From Bacteroidales bacterium UBA4417 (GTDB lineage Bacteria; Bacteroidota; Bacteroidia; Bacteroidales; UBA4417), in contig DGQJ01000167.1 of the NCBI GenBank assembly GCA_002389705.1, positions 1-10,234 on the forward strand: 10,234 bases of DNA. Direction: 5' to 3'. Each line of letters starts with the position of its first letter. Position 1 is the first letter of the stretch. Below the pieces are notes generated by a model. The model searched no databases. It saw nothing but the letters and a program-made list of their open reading frames with translations, and had not been told where the DNA came from. This document shows, piece by piece, positions 1 to 5,994 of the stretch. A program made the translations under genes and the position numbers.

Positions 1-1
1 A

Positions 2-1249
2 GCTGCTGTAGCCATAGGTAAAGCCATTAAATACTCGGGCGCCGGAACCATCGAGTTCCTGGTAGACAAAAACCTTGATTTTTATTTCCTCGAAATGAAC
101 ACCCGCATACAGGTGGAACACCCGGTAACGGAACTTACTACCGGTATTGATACTGTTGAGGAACAGTTGCTTATTGCTGCCGGAGAGTCATTACGACTCA
201 GGCAGGAAGACCTCCGTCAATCGGGGCATGCTTTCGAATGTCGTATCTATGCCGAAGACCCGGCCAGCGACTTTTTACCTTCACCCGGCAAATTGTCGCT
301 CTATCAGAAACCTGAAGGTGATTACATACGGGTTGATGAGGCCATGAACAAACCTTACCAGGTGAGCAGTTTTTTTGATCCGATGATCGCCAAGCTGATT
401 ACGTATGGCAAAAACCGCGAAGAGGCCCGCAACCATATGCTCGATGCCCTGCAACATTACGGTATTCATGGTATCGGGACCAATATCAGCTATATGTATG
501 CCATTTTGCAACATGCTGATTTTATCCGAAATACCATCTCAACCAAGTTTTGCAGCGAACATACTGCCGCATTGCTGGCCGACATTGCAAAAGAACGTGA
601 AGCGGTCCCCGTTATGCTTCCGCTGGCAGCCGCCTTAATCAGTAAGCCCATTGATGCGAAAGAGAATCCCCTGCCTGGTAAGGATGAAAATTCAATCTGG
701 AAGACCATTGGCTACTGGCGGATGCTGATGCAACCCGAGCTAATGCTCGATGGGAAAAACTATACCTGCCTGCTTGGCAGCATTGGTGCAAACGAGCTTT
801 CGGTTGAAGTGGGGGGTAAAAAGTCGTTGGTACGTTTCGAAGTTTTTGCCGATAAAAATCAGCTCGGAATACAGCTCGATGGCGAACCCTATACCGTTTT
901 TGTTTCGCATCCCGAAGCGGGCAGGGTGGTGGTAAGTTACAATACGTTTGTTTTCGAAGTCATCCGCCACGATGTACTTCCGGCTGCCGGCGATTTTGTT
1001 CCTGCAACCCGGGCGTTGGGCGAAAGCGGCAGCAATATTACCTCGCCCATGCCGGGTAAGGTGATTAAACTTCATGTTAAGCCGGGCGATGTGGTAGCTA
1101 AGGGAGACTTGCTGCTGGTGGTTGAAGCCATGAAAATGGAAAACAATATACATAGCCCGGTTCATGCCCGGGTCGACAGGGTAACTGTTGCCGCCGGCGA
1201 CGTGGTGGACAGCAATGCAACGCTGATTCATTTATCAGCCATCGTATGA
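2..1249 (+). CDS. Biotin-dependent acyl-CoA carboxylase alpha subunit (biotin carboxylase plus biotinyl domain), 5' truncated
   Basis: The reading frame is open from base 2, so the gene starts before the window; 415 residues are visible. The ATG at 95 is internal because it falls inside the biotin carboxylase signature EMNTRIQVEHPVTE, whose Arg, Gln and Glu residues are active-site residues in AccC. The C-terminal part of the carboxylase domain follows (FECRIYAEDP, then YIRVDE and FFDPMIAKLITYG). Next comes a less conserved linker of about 170 residues, and finally a biotinyl domain with VVEAMKMENN; the lysine that would carry biotin is encoded at 1133-1135. In this family the domain carboxylates biotin using ATP and bicarbonate, and the biotin swings to a carboxyltransferase beta subunit, not seen here. 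The fused biotinyl domain separates it from plain AccC and fits methylcrotonyl-, propionyl- or geranyl-CoA carboxylases. The downstream acyl-CoA dehydrogenase and 3-oxoacid CoA-transferase make methylcrotonyl-CoA carboxylase (leucine catabolism) a reasonable but unproven choice. Confidence 0.93.
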   Translation, partial: AAVAIGKAIKYSGAGTIEFLVDKNLDFYFLEMNTRIQVEHPVTELTTGIDTVEEQLLIAAGESLRLRQEDLRQSGHAFECRIYAEDPASDFLPSPGKLSLYQKPEGDYIRVDEAMNKPYQVSSFFDPMIAKLITYGKNREEARNHMLDALQHYGIHGIGTNISYMYAILQHADFIRNTISTKFCSEHTAALLADIAKEREAVPVMLPLAAALISKPIDAKENPLPGKDENSIWKTIGYWRMLMQPELMLDGKNYTCLLGSIGANELSVEVGGKKSLVRFEVFADKNQLGIQLDGEPYTVFVSHPEAGRVVVSYNTFVFEVIRHDVLPAAGDFVPATRALGESGSNITSPMPGKVIKLHVKPGDVVAKGDLLLVVEAMKMENNIHSPVHARVDRVTVAAGDVVDSNATLIHLSAIV

Positions 1250-1324
1250 GGTCCTGAAGTTTAAGATTTAGCCGGCCTGGCTTTGTGCTTTAAAAAGGGA
1301 AAACAAATCTAAGAACAGCTGTAT

Positions 1325-1933
1325 ATGAAAGAAAATGCAAGAATTGAAGCTTTCAGCGATGGGGTTTTTGCAATTGCCATTACGCTGCTTATTTTGGAGT
1401 TGAAGGTGCCTGAGCACCAAAATATCCATTCGGTATCTGACCTGTGGAGGGCATTGATACAACTTTGGCCCTCGTATTTCGCATTCCTGCTCAGCTTTGG
1501 AATCATACTCGTGTCGTGGGTTAATCATCATTATCTTTTTAATGTAATCGATAAATCTTCGCGCCCGTTTTTATACGCCAATGGTTTCCTGCTGCTTACC
1601 ATTACGTTTATGCCTTTTCCAACGGCACTGCTATCTGAGTATATTGGTACAGCTTACCTGAAACCCGCTGTTGCTTTTTACTGTTTTGGCGGAGTTGTTA
1701 ATTCCATTGGCTGGAACCTGTTGCTGTTCACTGTTTTTAAACCAAAGGTGTTGCTGCACAGTGCTGTAAATGCCGATCATATTGATAAAATATGGCGATC
1801 GACCAAGCTGGGTTTTGTAGTATATACCGCTGCCACGGCTATTGCATTTATTTACCCGCTTGCTGCCCTTATTATTAACCTGTTGCTTTGGCTGGTATGG
1901 ATCACCTTATCGATTACAGAAAAATCAGAATAA
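1325..1933 (+). CDS. TMEM175-family (DUF1211) potassium channel protein
   Basis: A 202-residue hydrophobic protein. The N-terminus carries the family signature RIEAFSDGVFAIAITLL, with the RxxxFSD core at residues 6-12 on the first transmembrane helix; in characterised bacterial TMEM175 proteins this segment lines the ion pathway. About six membrane helices can be read: roughly residues 10-28, 48-68, 80-100, 112-132, 158-176 and 178-196. One six-helix unit of about 200 residues is normal for the bacterial form, which works as a tetramer. Family knowledge suggests potassium leak conductance across the inner membrane. It sits 75 bp after the carboxylase gene and 73 bp before the acyl-CoA dehydrogenase gene, in the same direction. 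No functional link to those enzymes is evident, and a shared transcript is only possible. The start is supported because the signature lies at its usual distance from this ATG. Confidence 0.88.
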   Translation: MKENARIEAFSDGVFAIAITLLILELKVPEHQNIHSVSDLWRALIQLWPSYFAFLLSFGIILVSWVNHHYLFNVIDKSSRPFLYANGFLLLTITFMPFPTALLSEYIGTAYLKPAVAFYCFGGVVNSIGWNLLLFTVFKPKVLLHSAVNADHIDKIWRSTKLGFVVYTAATAIAFIYPLAALIINLLLWLVWITLSITEKSE

Positions 1934-2006
1934 AATGAGCAGAAATCACTTTTGTTTGTTTAACCAATGTCACCTAATCATTAAACACTAAGAAAGAAAC
2001 TTAACC

Positions 2007-3152
2007 ATGGATTTTCAACTCTCAGAAGAACATCAGAATATACGTAAGGCAGTGCGCGATTTTGCCGAGCGCGAAATAAAACCGATTGCCCGCGAACTAG
2101 ACGACGAAGGACGGTTCTCGCCCGAAATAACGTTGAAAATGGGTGAACTTGGTTTATTGGGTATCAATACGCCGGCTGACTATGGCGGCTCGGGCATGGA
2201 TACCCTGTCGTATATTATTGCAGTGGAGGAACTTGCGCGGGTCGATGGATCGCAGGCGGCCACAATTGCTGCTCACAACTCGCTGGGCATTGGCCCGCTT
2301 GTGTATTACGGAACCGAAAAACAAAAAAAGAAATATATCCCACAACTCTGTACCGGCGAGGCGTTATGGGCTTTCGGGCTTACCGAACCCGATGCCGGAA
2401 GCGATTCGCGTGCTACGCATACTAAAGCACATATCGAAAACGGGAAATGGGTAATCACCGGGTCAAAAATATTTATTACCAATGGTGCTGCCGACATTTC
2501 GGCCGGGGTTACAGTGCAGGCGGTTACCGGCGAATCAGGCGGGAAAAAAGAATTTACCACCATTATTGTCGAAAAAGATACGCCCGGTTTTACGAGCCGG
2601 GCCATGCATGGCAAAATGATGTGGCGTGCCAGCGATACAGCCGAGTTGTTTTTCGACGAATGCCGTGTGCCTTACGAAAATGTACTGGGCAAAGTGGGCG
2701 ACGGATCACGCATCATGCTCAGCACACTAGATAATGGTCGCTTGTCCATTGCGGCTATGGGCCTGGGTTGTGCGCAGGGTGCTTTCGAAATGGCGCTCAG
2801 CTATGCTCAGGAACGGAAGCAATTCGGGCAGCCCATATCCAAGTTCCAGGCTATCAGCTTTAAACTGGCAGATATGGCAACCAAAATTGAGCTGGCACGT
2901 ACATTGCTGTATAAAGCCTGCTGGCTGAAAGATAACCACCTGCCATTTGCCAAAGAGGCAGCCATGTCGAAGTTATATTGTTCGGAAATTGCAAAGGAAG
3001 TTGCCGACGAAGCTGTGCAGATACACGGGGGCTACGGGTTGATGAAAGATTACCCGGTTGAACGTTTTTACCGCGACCAGCGCCTGCTTCAAATCGGCGA
3101 AGGAACCTCGGAAATACAAAGGCTGGTGATTTCGAGGTATATTGGGTGTTAG
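2007..3152 (+). CDS. Acyl-CoA dehydrogenase, short-chain (butyryl-CoA dehydrogenase-like) type
   Basis: A 381-residue protein, a typical length for the soluble FAD-dependent acyl-CoA dehydrogenases, which put a trans-2,3 double bond into acyl-CoA and pass electrons to electron-transfer flavoprotein. The helical N-terminal domain starts with MDFQLSEEH. The FAD/substrate motif LTEPDAGSD is at residues 125-133, followed by the beta domain (WVITGSKIFITNG). The C-terminal helical domain contains the QIHGGYG motif and IGEGTSEIQRLVISRYI. Glu365 in GEGTSE occupies the catalytic-base position of short- and medium-chain enzymes. Isovaleryl-CoA dehydrogenases have a non-acidic residue there and use a glutamate elsewhere, so a straight-chain or 2-methyl-branched short substrate is more likely. 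The A-rich leader before the ATG (AAGAAAGAAACTTAACC) is typical for Bacteroidota. The stop codon is followed one base later by a run of nine G that opens the first repeat cassette. Confidence 0.93.
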   Translation: MDFQLSEEHQNIRKAVRDFAEREIKPIARELDDEGRFSPEITLKMGELGLLGINTPADYGGSGMDTLSYIIAVEELARVDGSQAATIAAHNSLGIGPLVYYGTEKQKKKYIPQLCTGEALWAFGLTEPDAGSDSRATHTKAHIENGKWVITGSKIFITNGAADISAGVTVQAVTGESGGKKEFTTIIVEKDTPGFTSRAMHGKMMWRASDTAELFFDECRVPYENVLGKVGDGSRIMLSTLDNGRLSIAAMGLGCAQGAFEMALSYAQERKQFGQPISKFQAISFKLADMATKIELARTLLYKACWLKDNHLPFAKEAAMSKLYCSEIAKEVADEAVQIHGGYGLMKDYPVERFYRDQRLLQIGEGTSEIQRLVISRYIGC

Positions 3153-3161
3153 CGGGGGGGG

Positions 3162-3233
3162 GATTGATGGGATTGAGGAGATTGAGGAGATTGATGGGAT
3201 TGAAGAGATTGATGGGATTGGGGAGATTGATGT
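3162..3233 (+). repeat. Tandem 9-bp repeat, left arm of cassette 1 (8 units)
   Basis: Eight consecutive 9-bp units follow the consensus GATTGA(T/G/A)G(G/A). In order they read GATTGATGG, GATTGAGGA, GATTGAGGA, GATTGATGG, GATTGAAGA, GATTGATGG, GATTGGGGA, GATTGATGT. The plus strand is almost free of C. The period is three codons, so a chance reading frame on the minus strand encodes a Ser-Ile-Pro-rich stretch; I do not regard that as a gene. The inverted counterpart lies at 3787-3831. Confidence 0.92.
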
Positions 3234-3315
3234 CTTTGGGATTATTTGAATTGTTGCTCTTGAAATATGTCTTAACCCGATAACGCTGTCAGAGTTGTTG
3301 TTATGCATAGCTACT

Positions 3316-3776
3316 GAGTTTTTTGGATGGTTATTAATAGACCAAGGTGGGATTTTTCTTGGCCCCAAAATATAAAAGTATTATACAATGGAAAAAGAGG
3401 ATTGGATCAATTTCAAAATTAGTTTAAGGGATAGGTTAAAGGAATTTGCCTGTAAAATTTTGGAACTTTCTTCATTATTTCCTGATAATCCCCAATCCCG
3501 GGTACTGAATTACCAACTGACGAAAGCTGGTACATCAGCATATGCTAATTATCGTGCTGCATTAAGAGGTAGGTCCAAAGCAGAATTTTTCAGCAAATTA
3601 TCTATCTCTGTTGAAGAGGCCGATGAAGCTGAGATGTGGCTCGATTTGATACTATCTGCAAAAATTATGGAGGCTGATTTAGTCAAAAATCTGCATCTTG
3701 AAAGTCTTGAAATTCTGAAAATATTGAGCAGCATGCGCAAACAAATGTCATAATCATTTTACCATCCAAAGAATTT
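3316..3776. repeat. Inner inverted repeat bracketing the ORF of cassette 1 (arms 3316-3331 and 3761-3776)
   Basis: TTTGGATGGT at 3322-3331 is the exact reverse complement of ACCATCCAAA at 3761-3770. Going outward, six more positions pair if G-U is allowed, giving 16 uninterrupted RNA base pairs (3316-3331 with 3761-3776, three of them G-U). The right arm begins eight bases after the ORF stop and the left arm ends 56 bases before its ATG. This repeat is separate in sequence from the outer 9-bp arrays. Confidence 0.75.
3388..3753 (+). CDS. Four-helix-bundle protein, S23 / 23S rRNA IVS-encoded protein family (diverged)
   Basis: A 121-residue, mostly helical protein. Its centre, with SAYANYRAALRGRSKAEFF around residues 50-68 and EEADEAEMWLDLIL at 76-89, lines up with the same region of the 137-residue protein encoded at 5571-5984. 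Shared positions are Ala-Asn, an Arg-x-Arg cluster, Phe, Lys and the Glu-rich run ending in Trp-Leu. This is the pattern of the small four-helix-bundle family first noted in intervening sequences of 23S rRNA genes; relatives include the accessory protein Avd of diversity-generating retroelements, which binds nucleic acid. The molecular role of free-standing members is not established, and no reverse transcriptase is visible here. The coding sequence is visibly more AT-rich than the dehydrogenase and hydrolase genes beside it, which suggests separate origin. It is the only gene inside repeat cassette 1 and reads in the same direction as its neighbours. Confidence 0.82.
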   Translation: MEKEDWINFKISLRDRLKEFACKILELSSLFPDNPQSRVLNYQLTKAGTSAYANYRAALRGRSKAEFFSKLSISVEEADEAEMWLDLILSAKIMEADLVKNLHLESLEILKILSSMRKQMS

Positions 3777-3786
3777 TCGATAATCC

Positions 3787-3831
3787 CCCGCAATCCCTTC
3801 TATCTCATCAATCCCATCAATCCCACCATTC
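3787..3831 (-). repeat. Tandem 9-bp repeat, inverted right arm of cassette 1 (5 units)
   Basis: Five 9-bp units read CCCGCAATC, CCTTCTATC, TCATCAATC, CCATCAATC, CCACCATTC on the plus strand. The fourth is the exact reverse complement of the left-arm unit GATTGATGG; the others differ by one to three bases from left-arm units. The array ends at the base before the ATG of the hydrolase gene, so it occupies the position where a ribosome binding site would lie. Confidence 0.88.
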
Positions 3832-4656
3832 ATGAAATCCTTGTTTTCCGCCTTCATCCTCCTCGCTTGTTTCCACATTTCGCTTGCGCAAACTGTACTT
3901 GATTCAGCCGCCTTCGGCAATAACAAAGTTGTCGGGAAATATCTTAAGGTTAACGGTATCAAGCTGTATTACGAAATCTACGGGCAGGGCGAACCCTTAC
4001 TGATGATACACGGGAATGGAGGATCTATCAGTAGTTTTGAAAACCAGATCCCTTATTTTTCAACTAAATACAAAGTAATTGCTGTCGACAGCCGTGCACA
4101 GGGAAAGTCAGTTGATTTGCAGGATACACTCAGTTTCGAAATGATGGCCGACGATTTCAGCGCTTTATTGGATAAGCTTCGGATTGACTCCTGCAATGTA
4201 TTGGGCTGGAGCGATGGCGGTATAAATGGATTGCTGTTAGCCATCCGTCACCCCGAAAAAGTTAAAAAGCTTGCCATTACCGGCGCCAACCTCTGGCCCG
4301 ACAGTTCTGCCATAAGTGGTCCTGATTATATGTGGGGTTATAATTATTATGACACCCTGGGCAAAATGCCCCAGACCCCCGAAAATATTCATGCGCGTAA
4401 ACTTGTGGGGCTGGATTTGTTTCAACCCAACATTACCGTTCAGCAACTTAAACAAATCAAATGCCCAACGCTGGTAATTGGTGGCGACCACGATCTTATT
4501 CTTACCGAGCATACCATGCTTATCGCGAAATCTATACCCGGGGCATTTCTCTGGATAGTGCCCAATTCGGGTCATGGAACCCTTATTGATCATAAGAAGC
4601 GGTTTAACGAGGTGGTGGATGAATTTTTTAATGATAGTCGTGATAAAAGAAATTGA
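3832..4656 (+). CDS. Exported alpha/beta hydrolase
   Basis: A 274-residue alpha/beta-hydrolase-fold protein with an N-terminal signal peptide (MKSLFSAFILLACFHISLAQ, likely cut near residues 19-20), so it should act in the periplasm or outside. An LLAC at 10-13 resembles a lipobox, but the hydrophobic stretch before it is short and the later site fits better. The mature part shows the oxyanion-hole segment MIHGNGGS (58-65), the nucleophile elbow GWSDGG with Ser127, a probable catalytic Asp in GGDHDLI (most likely Asp221), and His248 in NSGHGT. All three triad residues are therefore present. The strongest resemblance is to small esterase, lactonase or haloalkane-hydrolase-like proteins; substrate cannot be assigned. 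The ATG directly abuts the repeat array of cassette 1 and has no Shine-Dalgarno sequence. The start is nevertheless convincing because it opens the signal peptide. The gene ends 42 bp before the CoA-transferase A gene. Confidence 0.88.
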   Translation: MKSLFSAFILLACFHISLAQTVLDSAAFGNNKVVGKYLKVNGIKLYYEIYGQGEPLLMIHGNGGSISSFENQIPYFSTKYKVIAVDSRAQGKSVDLQDTLSFEMMADDFSALLDKLRIDSCNVLGWSDGGINGLLLAIRHPEKVKKLAITGANLWPDSSAISGPDYMWGYNYYDTLGKMPQTPENIHARKLVGLDLFQPNITVQQLKQIKCPTLVIGGDHDLILTEHTMLIAKSIPGAFLWIVPNSGHGTLIDHKKRFNEVVDEFFNDSRDKRN

Positions 4657-4684
4657 AATGTCTTTAAGAAAAAGTATATCTTTA
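4652..4684 (+). promoter_or_regulatory. Possible Bacteroidota-type promoter for the CoA-transferase A gene
   Basis: ATTG at 4652-4655 and TATCTTTA at 4677-4684, spaced by 21 bp, resemble the Bacteroides -33 (TTTG) and -7 (TAnnTTTG) boxes with one deviation in each. The -7-like box is 14 bp before the ATG at 4699, giving a very short leader. Its upstream end overlaps the last codons and stop of the hydrolase gene. The region is AT-rich, so chance agreement is possible. Confidence 0.3.
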
Positions 4685-4698
4685 ATACAAAAAACTTT

Positions 4699-5400
4699 AT
4701 GAACAAGGTTGTAAATAATGCCGCCGAAGCCATTGCCGGGGTTAAGGCCGGGATGACATTAATGGTAGGAGGTTTCGGGCTTTGCGGGATCCCCGAAAAT
4801 GCGATCAGGGCATTGTCCGAAAGTGGTATCAGCGGGTTAACGTGTATTTCGAATAATGCCGGGGTTGATAATTTCGGACTGGGCATTTTGTTGCAAAACA
4901 GGCAGATCCGGAAGATGATTTCGTCGTATGTAGGCGAAAATTCAGAGTTTGAACGGCAATTGCTTGCAGGCGAGCTCGAAGTTGAATTGATACCTCAGGG
5001 CACCCTTGCTGAGCGCTGCCGTGCAGGAGGTGCCGGTATCCCTGCATTTTATGTTCCGGCCGGGGCAGGCACCGAGGTAGCCGGCGGCAAGGAAATCAGG
5101 ATGCTGAATGGCAAGCCGCACCTGCTGGAAACCGCGCTCGAAGCCGATTTTGCTTTTGTAAAAGCCTGGAAAGGCGACACCATGGGAAACCTGGTTTATA
5201 AACAAACCGCCAACAATTTCAACCATCCTATGGCCATGGCAGGAAAAATTACCGTTGCCGAAGTTGAAGAACTCGTACCCGCCGGTACACTCGATCCCAA
5301 CTTTATTCATACACCCGGAATTTTTGTGCAACGTATTTTCCAGGGGGTGGATTATGAGAAGAGAATTGAACGAATCACCGTGAGAGAACGGGAGGGCTGA
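4699..5400 (+). CDS. scoA: 3-oxoacid (succinyl-CoA-type) CoA-transferase subunit A
   Basis: A 233-residue protein, full length for the A subunit of family I CoA-transferases. The glycine-rich signature GGFGLCGIP is at residues 24-32, followed by the family blocks CISNNAG, IRKMISSYVGEN, ELIPQGTLAERCRAGG and IPAFYVPAGAGT. With subunit B (6048-6704) it moves CoA between an acyl-CoA such as succinyl-CoA and a 3-oxoacid such as acetoacetate, allowing acetoacetate to enter or leave central metabolism; acetate CoA-transferase (AtoD-like) specificity is an alternative. A and B genes are normally adjacent, but here cassette 2 lies between them. The final residues, RITVREREG, and the stop codon run straight into the cassette's purine-rich repeat, so the last few codons may have been supplied or altered by that insertion. 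An AT-rich leader with no Shine-Dalgarno sequence precedes the ATG. Confidence 0.93.
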   Translation: MNKVVNNAAEAIAGVKAGMTLMVGGFGLCGIPENAIRALSESGISGLTCISNNAGVDNFGLGILLQNRQIRKMISSYVGENSEFERQLLAGELEVELIPQGTLAERCRAGGAGIPAFYVPAGAGTEVAGGKEIRMLNGKPHLLETALEADFAFVKAWKGDTMGNLVYKQTANNFNHPMAMAGKITVAEVEELVPAGTLDPNFIHTPGIFVQRIFQGVDYEKRIERITVREREG

Positions 5401-5453
5401 GGTGACGAGGTGACGAGGAGAAGGGCGATCGGGTGAGGGGCGAAGTGGCGAGG
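5399..5453 (+). repeat. Purine-rich short-period left arm of cassette 2
   Basis: It opens with two exact GAGGTGAC units (5399-5406, 5407-5414) and decays into related roughly 8-bp words (GAGGAGAA, GGGCGATC, GGGTGAGG). Bases 5419-5453 can pair with the right arm 5996-6030. The core is 5431-5445 with 6004-6018, 15 consecutive pairs including three G-U. Beyond a small bulge, 5423-5428 pairs with 6020-6025. Many of the differences between the arms are of the kind that become G-U in RNA. Confidence 0.8.
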
Positions 5454-5513
5454 AGCATAATATCGTGGGGAGATTGGGCGAGAGGTGCAGCGGCGATGAG
5501 CGAAATGTTGAGA

Positions 5514-5534
5514 GGGGATCGGTGATTGGTGATC
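5514..5534 (+). repeat. Three 7-bp direct units within the cassette 2 leader
   Basis: GGGGATC, GGTGATT and GGTGATC follow one another, then GGGG. Together with the purine-rich bases before them they continue the G-rich character of the left arm up to about 30 bases before the ORF. No coding sequence is evident in 5401-5570. Confidence 0.6.
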
Positions 5535-5559
5535 GGGGAAAAGGGTTACAGATAAAAAA

Positions 5560-5994
5560 TATTCGAGACAATGAAAATTCAGAGTTATCGCGACTTAAGA
5601 GTTTATCAGGCTGCCATGGATGCAGCAATGGATATTTTTCAGCTTTCAAAATCATTTCCTGCTGAAGGAAAATATTCTTTAACTGATCAGATGAGGAGAT
5701 CGTCTCGGTCGGTTTGTGCAAATATTGGAGAAGCGTGGAGGAAAAGGAGATATAGGGCAGCATTTATTGCCAAAATTGGTGATTCGGAAGCCGAAGCCTG
5801 TGAAACACAAATCTGGCTGGAGTTCGCTCTCCGGTGTGAATACCTCGAAGAAGAAAAAGTAAAGGATCTTACTGAAAAGTATGATCATATCCTCAGCCAA
5901 CTGGTTATCATGATTAATGATGCTGATAACTGGGTTATCAAGAAATCTGCCGAATATAAACAGGAAGTCAAAGAGGGAAAATAAGTCTCGGGTA
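5560..5994. repeat. Inner inverted repeat bracketing the ORF of cassette 2 (arms 5560-5569 and 5985-5994)
   Basis: CGAGAC at 5564-5569 is the exact reverse complement of GTCTCG at 5985-5990. Outward, four more positions pair (two as G-U), giving ten uninterrupted RNA pairs; after one mismatch three further A-U pairs follow (5556-5558 with 5996-5998). The left arm ends one base before the ORF's ATG and the right arm begins directly after its stop, so the ORF is enclosed almost to the base and the start codon lies at the mouth of the stem. Confidence 0.7.
5571..5984 (+). CDS. Four-helix-bundle protein, S23 / 23S rRNA IVS-encoded protein family
   Basis: A 137-residue helical protein with clear family features: YRDLRVYQAAMDAAMDIF at the N-terminus (6-23), the basic segment RRSSRSVCANIGEAWRKRR (42-60) and the acidic EAEACETQIWLEFAL (73-87), followed by a last long helix. 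Proteins of this type are encoded within intervening sequences of 23S rRNA in several bacteria and also occur as free-standing genes; the fold forms a small oligomer with a basic surface, and function outside that setting is unknown. It is a closer match to the classical family than the protein encoded at 3388-3753, with which it shares the Ala-Asn, Arg-x-Arg and Trp-Leu positions. The gene lies between CoA-transferase subunits A and B in the same orientation and is enclosed by inverted repeats. The purine-rich leader AAAAAATATTCGAGACA precedes the start. Confidence 0.9.
   Translation: MKIQSYRDLRVYQAAMDAAMDIFQLSKSFPAEGKYSLTDQMRRSSRSVCANIGEAWRKRRYRAAFIAKIGDSEAEACETQIWLEFALRCEYLEEEKVKDLTEKYDHILSQLVIMINDADNWVIKKSAEYKQEVKEGK

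Larger units (their letters stand above)
3154..3831 (+). mobile_element. IVS-like cassette 1: inverted repeat arms around a four-helix-bundle ORF
   Basis: This composite unit fills the whole space between the acyl-CoA dehydrogenase stop (3152) and the hydrolase ATG (3832). From outside in, it has a nine-G run, a left arm of 9-bp direct units (3162-3233), an inner inverted repeat (3316-3331 with 3761-3776), and the ORF at 3388-3753. It ends with a right arm of the same 9-bp unit in opposite orientation (3787-3831). The arms could pair in RNA to form a stem with the ORF in its loop. 23S rRNA intervening sequences that encode proteins of this family have a comparable stem-and-ORF layout. Calling it mobile is inference: there is no transposase and no target duplication that I could recognise. 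A second, sequence-distinct unit with the same plan occurs at 5399-6030. Confidence 0.5.

Noticed and set aside
740..1231. Minus-strand frame of 163 codons inside the carboxylase gene
   Set aside because: It is antisense to the linker and biotinyl domain of a clearly conserved gene, with no recognisable domain.
1268..1290. Terminator after the carboxylase gene (AGCC GGCCT GGCT hairpin)
   Set aside because: The stem is only four base pairs and the following tract is interrupted; too weak to call.
1945..1995. Bacteroidota-type promoter before the acyl-CoA dehydrogenase gene
   Set aside because: A TTTG is present but no convincing TAnnTTTG box lies at the required spacing.
2973..3368. Minus-strand reading frame with a Ser-Ile-Pro repeat stretch
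   Set aside because: The repeat peptide is just the 9-bp array read in a frame that its three-codon period keeps open. The rest overlaps the dehydrogenase gene antisense and shows no protein features.
3162..3831. CRISPR array
   Set aside because: The 9-bp units are contiguous with no spacers and far too short for CRISPR repeats.
4942..5763. Long minus-strand frame of 273 codons across the CoA-transferase A end and cassette 2
   Set aside because: It lies antisense to two well-supported genes; its Ser-Pro-Leu-rich middle is the complement of the purine-rich repeat arm.
3388..5984. Diversity-generating retroelement, because Avd belongs to the same four-helix-bundle family
   Set aside because: No reverse transcriptase, no template/variable repeat pair and no variable lectin-like target gene is visible in the window.
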